Part shown: piece after piece, positions 49,556-54,887 of the stretch | Layout: the number at the start of each line of letters is the position of its first letter | Numbering within the stretch: position 1 is the stretch's first letter | NCBI GenBank assembly: GCA_947625135.1 | Contig: CANQNE010000017.1 | Span: 1-54,887, forward strand | Source of the DNA: an uncultured Lachnospiraceae bacterium | Lineage (GTDB): Bacteria; Bacillota; Clostridia; Lachnospirales; Lachnospiraceae | Direction: 5' to 3' | Length of the DNA: 54,887 nucleotides | The notes under the pieces: model-generated | What the model was told of the DNA's origin: nothing | What the model saw: only the letters and a program-made list of their open reading frames with translations | Databases searched by the model: none | Translations under genes and position numbers: made by a program

Positions 49556-49987
49556 ATGGAAAAGATTATAGAAACCAGATCACCGGAGGAGACGTTCAGG
49601 CTGGGAGAGCAATTTGGAAAAGCGGCTTCACCGGGAATGGTAGTGACGCTGTGCGGTGATCTGGGTGCAGGAAAGACTGTGTTTACGCAGGGCGTGGCTT
49701 CCGGCCTGGGAATTACCGGGCCGGTCACCTCCCCTACGTTTACGATCCTGCAGATTTATGAGGAGGGCAGGATGCCCTTCTATCATTTTGACGTTTACCG
49801 GATCGGCGATCCGGAGGAGATGGAAGAGATCGGGTATGAGGATTGTTTTTTCGGACAGGGGATAAGCCTTGTGGAATGGGCGGATCTGATACCGGAACTT
49901 ATTCCGGAGGAAGCCGTGCGCATACTGATCCGGAGAGACCCGGAAAAAGGCTTTGATTACCGGAAGATTACCATAACGGCGCCCTGA
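49556..49987 (+). CDS. tsaE: tRNA t6A biosynthesis ATPase TsaE
   Basis: A 143-residue P-loop ATPase needed for threonylcarbamoyl-adenosine at position 37 of ANN-decoding tRNAs. Walker A is GDLGAGKTVFTQG (about 36-48), followed by PVTSPTFTILQIYE and FYHFDVYRIGDPEEMEEIG and LVEWADLIPELIP. ATG 49556 has GGAG 5 bases upstream. First of a run with tsaB, rimI, rnz and tsaD. Confidence 0.95.
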   Translation: MEKIIETRSPEETFRLGEQFGKAASPGMVVTLCGDLGAGKTVFTQGVASGLGITGPVTSPTFTILQIYEEGRMPFYHFDVYRIGDPEEMEEIGYEDCFFGQGISLVEWADLIPELIPEEAVRILIRRDPEKGFDYRKITITAP

Positions 49988-50012
49988 GCCGGAGAAAGGA
50001 GCGGTTTGCGGC

Positions 50013-50729
50013 ATGAGGATATTAGCCATTGAGAGCAGCGGCCTGACAGCCGGCGCGGCGGTGGTAGAGGAAGGGCATGTTCTGGGAGAATATACGCTGA
50101 ATGATAAGAAAACCCATTCCCAGACGCTGCTGCCGATGATCGACGAATTGAAAAAAATGCTGGAGCTGGATCTGGGGACGCTGGATGCCATCGCGGTGTC
50201 CAAGGGCCCCGGTTCTTTTACAGGACTTCGGATCGGCTCCGCCACGGCGAAGGGTCTGGCAATGGCGCTGAATAAGCCTGTGGCGGCGGTGCCTACCACG
50301 GAAGCCATGGCTTATCAGATCTATGGAACCGCCCACCTGATCTGTCCAATCATGGATGCAAGAAGGGCGCAGGTATACACAGGCCTCTATGAATATACGG
50401 GGGATGTTTTTTCCGTGGTGGAAGGCCAGCAGGCGCTTTCAGTGGAGGAACTCTGTAAAAAGCTGAACGGGATCGGGCGATCCGTGCTGTTTTTGGGAGA
50501 CGGGGTACCTGTTTACAGGGAGCAGCTGCAGACGGCGCTTCAGGTTCCGTACTGTTTTGCTCCTGCTTTTGCCGCGAGTCAGCGGGCGGCGGCGCTGGGC
50601 ATGCGGGCGCTGCAGTATTATAAGGAAGGAAAGCTGGAGCGTGCCGAGGATCACAAGCCGGAATATCTGCGGCTTTCTCAGGCGGAGAGAGAACGGCTGG
50701 AAAGAGAGCGCGCCCATGGAAATTCGTAA
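50013..50729 (+). CDS. tsaB: tRNA t6A biosynthesis protein TsaB
   Basis: A 238-residue ASKHA-fold partner of TsaD in the t6A complex. ILAIESSGLTAGAAV at the start, HSQTLLPMIDELKKML, AVSKGPGSFTGLRIGSATAKG and MDARRAQVYTGLYE are diagnostic. It is a scaffold and not itself catalytic. Its 3' end overlaps the rimI start by 14 bases. Confidence 0.95.
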   Translation: MRILAIESSGLTAGAAVVEEGHVLGEYTLNDKKTHSQTLLPMIDELKKMLELDLGTLDAIAVSKGPGSFTGLRIGSATAKGLAMALNKPVAAVPTTEAMAYQIYGTAHLICPIMDARRAQVYTGLYEYTGDVFSVVEGQQALSVEELCKKLNGIGRSVLFLGDGVPVYREQLQTALQVPYCFAPAFAASQRAAALGMRALQYYKEGKLERAEDHKPEYLRLSQAERERLERERAHGNS

Positions 50730-51177
50730 GATGACTGCCGCGGATGCAGACGCGGTGGCTGCCATTGAAAAGGAGATCTTTTCGGACCCGTGGAGCCGTC
50801 AGGGATTTCTGGATGCCATGGCATTTTCCGAGAATCGCTATCTGGTGGCGGAAGAGGGAACAACCATACAGGGATATTGCGGCTATTATCGTTCCATGGA
50901 GGAGGCGGACATTGTAAATGTTGCTGTGGCCGAACCTTTTCGGAAAAGAAAAATTGCTACTAAGCTGCTTACCAGACTGATGGAGGAAGGAATCCGGGAA
51001 GGGGTCAGGGCTTTTTGGCTGGAAGTAAGGATCAGTAATCAGGCGGCGATCTCCCTTTACCGGTCGCTGGGGTTTGAAATGAAAGGCATCCGAAAGGGAT
51101 TTTATGAGAAGCCCCGGGAAGACGCCTGCCTGATGTGCAGGAAGATCATGGATTTGTCAGGGAGCATTTCCCACTAG
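50716..51177 (+). CDS. rimI: ribosomal protein S18 alanine N-acetyltransferase (RimI)
   Basis: A 153-residue GNAT acetyltransferase. IRKMTAADADAVAAIEKEIF, FSDPWSRQGFLDAM, then the acetyl-CoA loop VAEPFRKRKIATKLL (R-x-x-x-I-A pattern), FWLEVRISNQAAISLYRSLGF and KGFYEKPREDACLMC match RimI. It acetylates the S18 N-terminus and may act on other proteins. ATG 50716 overlaps tsaB, consistent with translational coupling; the longer upstream frame is tsaB shadow. Confidence 0.9.
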   Translation: MEIRKMTAADADAVAAIEKEIFSDPWSRQGFLDAMAFSENRYLVAEEGTTIQGYCGYYRSMEEADIVNVAVAEPFRKRKIATKLLTRLMEEGIREGVRAFWLEVRISNQAAISLYRSLGFEMKGIRKGFYEKPREDACLMCRKIMDLSGSISH

Positions 51178-51254
51178 TCACAACGGAGTTTTTTCGATAT
51201 ACTGTCTTTGGTAGCCAAATGGACAGATCAGAGAAACGCACAGGGGGAAATGCG

Positions 51255-51503
51255 ATGAGAGAATATACACAGGGAAAAGAAGCAGCTGTAAAGAAAATTA
51301 TCTGCAATCAGTGCGGAAAAGAACTGAACATGCGGAAAGATTTGCTGATGGAGGAATGTGTGTCGGTGAATCAGATATGGGGATATTTTTCCAGAAAGGA
51401 CGGAGAGAACCATTCCTTCGATTTGTGTGAAGACTGTTATGACAAGCTGGTAAAGGGGTTTGTCCTTCCGGTGACAGTCGAAAAAAGGAAAGAATTGTTA
51501 TAA
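51255..51503 (+). CDS. small zinc-ribbon-like protein (82 aa)
   Basis: An 82-residue protein with two CxxC pairs: ICNQCGKEL and DLCEDCYDKLVKGF, likely binding one zinc. The middle (WGYFSRKDGENHSFD) is conserved-looking. Function unknown; the position between rimI and rnz suggests a link to translation or RNA. GGGGGAAA precedes ATG 51255. Confidence 0.75.
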   Translation: MREYTQGKEAAVKKIICNQCGKELNMRKDLLMEECVSVNQIWGYFSRKDGENHSFDLCEDCYDKLVKGFVLPVTVEKRKELL

Positions 51504-51522
51504 GTAATAAGAGGAGAATGTA

Positions 51523-52434
51523 ATGCTGGATGTTTGCTTGCTGGGAACCGGCGGAATGATGCCGCTTCCTTATCGAAAATTAACATCGCTGATGACAAGA
51601 TTTAACGGAAGCAGTATTCTGATCGACTGCGGCGAGGGTACGCAGATCGCCATCAAAGAAAAGGGCTGGAGCTTCAAGCCTATAGATATTATTTGCTTTA
51701 CCCATTATCATGCGGATCATATCAGCGGGCTGCCGGGACTTTTGCTCACTATGGGCAATGCGGAGCGCAAGGAGCCCCTGATCATGATCGGCCCCAGAGG
51801 ATTGGAACGGGTAGTGAACGCACTGCGGATCATTGCTCCGGAGCTGCCGTTTCCCATAGAGTTTATGGAGATCAGCGGTATGGAGGAAACCTTTTCCTTC
51901 AACGGGTTTCGAATCGAAGCCTTTCATGTGAATCACAACGTGCCCTGTTACGGGTATAGCATACGGATCCCCAGAGCGGGAAAATTCCAGCTGGAGCGGG
52001 CAATGGAGCAGAATGTACCCAGACAGGCATGGAACCGCCTGCAAAAGGGAGAGCTGGTAGAAATCGATGGGATCCTGTATACGCCGGAAATGGTTCTCGG
52101 GCCGGAGCGGAAAGGAATTTCTCTGACCTATTGCACCGATACCCGTCCGGTGCCCATGATCGTAAAATATGCAGAAAATGTAGATCTGTTTATCTGCGAG
52201 GGCATGTACGGGGAAAAGGAAAAAGAGGCAAAAGCGGTAGAATATAAGCACATGACCTTCCGGGAGGCGGCGCTGCTTGCGAAAAAAGCGCAGCCGAAGG
52301 AGCTGTGGCTGACTCATTACAGCCCTTCTTTAGTGAAGGCCGAAGAATTTATGGAGGGTGTGAGAGAGATCTTTCCCCGGGCTATGGCAGGGAAAGATTT
52401 AAAATCTACAGTACTCACATTTCAGAAGGAATGA
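51523..52434 (+). CDS. rnz: ribonuclease Z
   Basis: A 303-residue metallo-beta-lactamase-fold endonuclease that trims tRNA 3' ends, fitting tRNAs here without encoded [28 protein letters not shown], zinc motif [13 protein letters not shown] (about 65-77), TYCTDTRPV and LTHYSPSL carry the metal ligands. AGAGGAG lies before the ATG. Stop overlaps the tsaD start (ATGA). Confidence 0.94.
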   Translation: MLDVCLLGTGGMMPLPYRKLTSLMTRFNGSSILIDCGEGTQIAIKEKGWSFKPIDIICFTHYHADHISGLPGLLLTMGNAERKEPLIMIGPRGLERVVNALRIIAPELPFPIEFMEISGMEETFSFNGFRIEAFHVNHNVPCYGYSIRIPRAGKFQLERAMEQNVPRQAWNRLQKGELVEIDGILYTPEMVLGPERKGISLTYCTDTRPVPMIVKYAENVDLFICEGMYGEKEKEAKAVEYKHMTFREAALLAKKAQPKELWLTHYSPSLVKAEEFMEGVREIFPRAMAGKDLKSTVLTFQKE

Positions 52435-53456
52435 AACAAGATATCAATATTTTGGCCATCGAAAGCTCCTGCGACGAGACGGCGGCGGCGGTGGTGCGCA
52501 ACGGAAGGCAGGTACTTTCCAATGTGATCTCATCGCAGATCGAACTGCATAAACTGTACGGCGGCGTGGTTCCGGAGATTGCTTCCAGAAAACATATTGA
52601 GAAGATCAATCAGGTTGTGACGGAAGCACTGAAGCAGGCGGAAATGACATTGCCGCAGATAGATGCGGTGGCAGTGACGTACGGGCCCGGGCTTGTAGGG
52701 GCGCTTCTTGTAGGGGTGGCTTTCGCGAAGGCGCTTGCTTTTGGAGCCGGGAAACCTCTGGTGGGTGTGCATCATATAGAAGGACACATATCTGCAAACT
52801 ATATCGAGCATCCGGAGTTGGAGCCGCCTTTTTTGTGCCTGGTTGTTTCCGGCGGACATACACATCTTGTAAAAGTGGCGGATTATGGCGCTTATGAGAT
52901 CTTGGGCCAGACCCGGGACGACGCGGCGGGAGAGGCTTTTGACAAGGTGGCTCGCGCTATCGGGCTTGGTTATCCGGGAGGCCCCAAGGTGGAAATGCTG
53001 GCAAAGGAGGGAAATCCTCAGGCTATCCCATTTCCCCGGGCAAAGCTGGAGGACGGGCCCTATGATTTCAGCTTCAGCGGATTGAAATCCGCGGTATTGA
53101 ATTATCTGAACGGCGCGCAGATGCGGGAGGAGCAGGTCTGCAGGGCAGATGTAGCGGCCAGCTTTCAGCAGGCGGTGAGCGATGTGCTTGTGCAGAATCT
53201 CATCAGGGGAGTAGAGACATTCCAGATCCAGAAGGCAGCCATTGCGGGAGGAGTTGCCTCCAATCAGACGATACGGAAGGCGGCGGAAGCTGCCTGCAGG
53301 GAAAGGAACTGCCAGTTCTATTATCCGTCTCCCATTTACTGCACGGATAATGCGGCTATGATCGGGGCGGCGGGATACTATGAATATATCGCCGGAACGA
53401 GACATGACTGGAGTTTGAACGCAGTGCCGAATCTGAAGCTGGGAGAACGTCAATGA
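52431..53456 (+). CDS. tsaD: tRNA t6A threonylcarbamoyltransferase TsaD
   Basis: A 341-residue ASKHA-fold enzyme that transfers the threonylcarbamoyl group to A37 of tRNA, with TsaB and Tsa[17 protein letters not shown], metal motif [13 protein letters not shown] (H-x-E-G-H), [19 protein letters not shown] and CTDNAAMIG are diagnostic. ATG 52431 overlaps the rnz stop; the open frame extends upstream through rnz only. Confidence 0.96.
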   Translation: MKQDINILAIESSCDETAAAVVRNGRQVLSNVISSQIELHKLYGGVVPEIASRKHIEKINQVVTEALKQAEMTLPQIDAVAVTYGPGLVGALLVGVAFAKALAFGAGKPLVGVHHIEGHISANYIEHPELEPPFLCLVVSGGHTHLVKVADYGAYEILGQTRDDAAGEAFDKVARAIGLGYPGGPKVEMLAKEGNPQAIPFPRAKLEDGPYDFSFSGLKSAVLNYLNGAQMREEQVCRADVAASFQQAVSDVLVQNLIRGVETFQIQKAAIAGGVASNQTIRKAAEAACRERNCQFYYPSPIYCTDNAAMIGAAGYYEYIAGTRHDWSLNAVPNLKLGERQ

Positions 53457-53581
53457 GAAGATTACACTGACGGCATACAAGAAGCTGTATTTTCAGGCGG
53501 GCATTGCCCTGCTCCGTGAACGCCCTGAAATGGAGAAAAGCGGGGAATGTTTAAGGAAATACAGACGGGAGTGGAAGAGGA

Positions 53582-54268
53582 TTGAAAAACGTGGCGATCG
53601 TACTGGCGGCTGGCCATGGGAAACGGATGCACAGCGACGTGCAAAAGCAATATCTACTTATTAAAGAGAAACCGGTTCTGTATTATGCGCTGCACACCTT
53701 TCAGGAGACAGCTTTCATTCATGAGGTGATCCTTGTGGCAGGTGAGGAAGAGATCACTCGCTGCAAAAAGGAAATTGTGGACAGATATGGATTTTCCAAA
53801 GTGACGCAGATCGTGGCGGGAGGTGCGGAACGCTATGACTCCGTGGCATGCGGGCTTCGCGCCATTGAGAGCTGCGATTATGTATATATCCACGACGGCG
53901 CAAGGCCCTTTGTGGATGTGAAAACGCTGGAACGTCTGCAGAAGGCAGTGGAAGAATGTGGCGCCTGTGTGGCGGGAATCCCTTCCAAGGACACGGTGAA
54001 GCTGGCCGATGCAGAAGGGTATGTGAAGGAGACGCCGGCGCGCAGCAGCGTGTGGATCGTGCAGACGCCGCAGGTGTTTTCTTTTTCTCTTATCAAGTCT
54101 GCTTATGAAAAAATGCTGGCCCAACAGGTGACGGCCACAGACGACGCGATGGCTGTGGAATTGATGACGGGACATAAAGTCCGCCTTGTGGAGGCCGACT
54201 ATCGGAATATCAAAATCACTACGCCGGAGGATATGGAAATCGCCAGACTGTTCTGCGAAGATTTCTGA
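53582..54268 (+). CDS. ispD: 2-C-methyl-D-erythritol 4-phosphate cytidylyltransferase
   Basis: Third step of the MEP isoprenoid pathway: transfers CMP to methylerythritol phosphate. A 228-residue enzyme with VAIVLAAGHGKRM (nucleotide loop), YIHDGARPFVD, DTVKLADAEG and QTPQVFSF in order. Starts with TTG at 53582 (MKNVAIVLAAG), the only start that gives the usual N-terminus; an in-frame GTG at 53591 would remove three residues. GTGGAAGAGG is the ribosome binding site. The gene appears isolated from ispF. Confidence 0.92.
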   Translation: MKNVAIVLAAGHGKRMHSDVQKQYLLIKEKPVLYYALHTFQETAFIHEVILVAGEEEITRCKKEIVDRYGFSKVTQIVAGGAERYDSVACGLRAIESCDYVYIHDGARPFVDVKTLERLQKAVEECGACVAGIPSKDTVKLADAEGYVKETPARSSVWIVQTPQVFSFSLIKSAYEKMLAQQVTATDDAMAVELMTGHKVRLVEADYRNIKITTPEDMEIARLFCEDF

Positions 54269-54378
54269 TCAGAATTTTCGAAAGAAAGAGGCTGGAATTG
54301 CCTGTATTGCAGGAAATGGAGAAAACGCAGATTTTATCCGGATTCTGCAGAAAAAATAAAAAAATATCGGAGAAAATA

Positions 54379-54408
54379 TTGACAGCAAAAGAAAAGGATG
54401 TTACTATA
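54379..54408 (+). promoter_or_regulatory. probable promoter of the tRNA-Ser pair
   Basis: Perfect TTGACA, 18-base spacer, TACTAT. Confidence 0.5.
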
Positions 54409-54441
54409 TTTCTTGCGCTGTCATTTTGATTTTGTTGACAT

Positions 54442-54527
54442 GGAGAGGTATCGAAGTGGTCATAACGAGGCGGTCTTGAAAACCGTTTGTCCGCAAGGGC
54501 GCGTGGGTTCGAATCCCACCCTCTCCG
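54442..54527 (+). tRNA. tRNA-Ser(UGA)
   Basis: Acceptor GGAGAGG pairs with CCTCTCC, then discriminator G. Anticodon loop CTTGAAA gives UGA. Long variable arm GTCCGCAAGGGC; T loop GTTCGAATC. CCA is not encoded. Confidence 0.95.
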
Positions 54528-54554
54528 TTTCTGCACAAATTTTATTCAGGCATT

Positions 54555-54643
54555 GGAGAAGTACCCAAGCGGCTGAAGGGGCTCCCCTGGAAAGGGAGTA
54601 GGTCGTTAATAGCGGCGCGAGGGTTCAAATCCCTCCTTCTCCG
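54555..54643 (+). tRNA. tRNA-Ser(GGA)
   Basis: Acceptor GGAGAAG pairs with CTTCTCC, discriminator G. Anticodon stem CTCCC/GGGAG with loop CTGGAAA gives GGA. Long variable arm; T loop GTTCAAATC. CCA is not encoded. Confidence 0.95.
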
Positions 54644-54670
54644 TTCCGCTAAAATTGATGAAAAATATTG

Positions 54671-54699
54671 TTGACAAATGGTTTTTAAAATGATATTAT
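54671..54699 (+). promoter_or_regulatory. strong promoter, probably of an rRNA operon
   Basis: Perfect TTGACA, exactly 17 bases, TATTAT. Confidence 0.7.
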
Positions 54700-54705
54700 A
54701 GTCAA

Positions 54706-54887
54706 GCTGGCGGTAAAAGCCGTGAGGCAAGAGCACCTTGATAATTAAACAGTAAAACAACCCTGAAGATTCCAAGGTATCACCGGAGGGGGAAGCGAGG
54801 AAAGCAGAAACCGAAGGAGATACGAGAAGAATTCAGAACAGAAACAGTAAAAGAACGGGAAAAAAGAAACGCAAAGCGGATCTGGAA
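54706..54887 (+). ncRNA. probable rRNA operon leader (cut by window edge)
   Basis: A non-coding, purine-rich leader follows the promoter. GAGCACCTTGATAATTAAAC (54731-54750) resembles the boxA-like antitermination sequence found upstream of 16S genes in Clostridia. The 16S gene itself would lie beyond the window. Confidence 0.5.

Noticed and set aside
1-54887. CRISPR array, integrase, transposase or prophage genes
   Set aside because: No regularly spaced repeats and no recombinase or phage structural motifs were seen in any frame.

Overview
The window looks like a chromosomal segment of a gut-type Lachnospiraceae (Clostridia, Firmicutes). This is inferred from strong AGGAGG-type ribosome binding sites, a DUF1540 mini-protein, an FMN riboswitch on a RibU-type ECF transporter, an orphan corrinoid protein, a PocR/AraC regulator, VanZ and YhfC membrane proteins, and tRNA genes without encoded CCA. 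No search could be run, so the species is not named.

Layout. 1-4.7 kb: the 3' end of thrS, a DUF1540 mini-gene, then a methyltransferase-hslO-nadE operon, with a truncated small membrane gene converging on nadE. 4.9-9.4 kb: lipid kinase, fructose-bisphosphate aldolase, a cytosolic NodB-type deacetylase, a nucleotidyltransferase and VanZ. 9.5-12.4 kb: a TVP38 protein and two GT4 glycosyltransferases that fit stepwise glycolipid synthesis. 12.4-14.6 kb: a sensor kinase/response regulator pair. 14.6-21.3 kb: GH2, CE15 and GH95 enzymes. 22-28.9 kb: an AT-rich accessory island with an AAA-ATPase/RloB pair (AbiL-like defence candidate), three XRE regulators, a lipoprotein under a palindromic operator, and an unknown coiled-coil membrane protein. 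29.1-35.9 kb: GH29, GH42, GH31 and a PocR-AraC regulator. 36-39.3 kb: corrinoid protein, cold-shock protein, YhfC protease, PdaA-like deacetylase. 39.3-43.6 kb: ACT-hom-apgM-lysC, a threonine-branch operon with a possible attenuator. 43.7-49.5 kb: tex, L,D-transpeptidase, FMN riboswitch plus ribU, and a YcxB-like protein. 49.5-54.3 kb: tsaE-tsaB-rimI-zinc-ribbon-rnz-tsaD, then ispD. 54.4-54.9 kb: two tRNA-Ser genes and the promoter and leader of what is probably an rRNA operon.

How genes work together. The two glycoside-hydrolase blocks encode only cytosolic enzymes and no transporter. Alpha-fucosidases (GH95, GH29), beta-galactosidase-type enzymes (GH42, GH2) and a GH31 enzyme with an alpha-xylosidase-like active site would remove Fuc, then Gal, then Xyl in turn. 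This matches the side chain of fucosylated xyloglucan oligosaccharides, although other fucosylated glycans are possible. The AT-rich island lies exactly between the two blocks, as if it had split one cluster.

The most novel signal is a dispersed, about 148-nt three-hairpin element: two full copies (7782-7931 and 27942-28090) and one tail-only copy (near 4926-4995). Each ends in the ribosome binding site of a different gene. In both full copies the loop of hairpin 2 can pair with the nine bases just before that site, with the pairing preserved by wobble changes.
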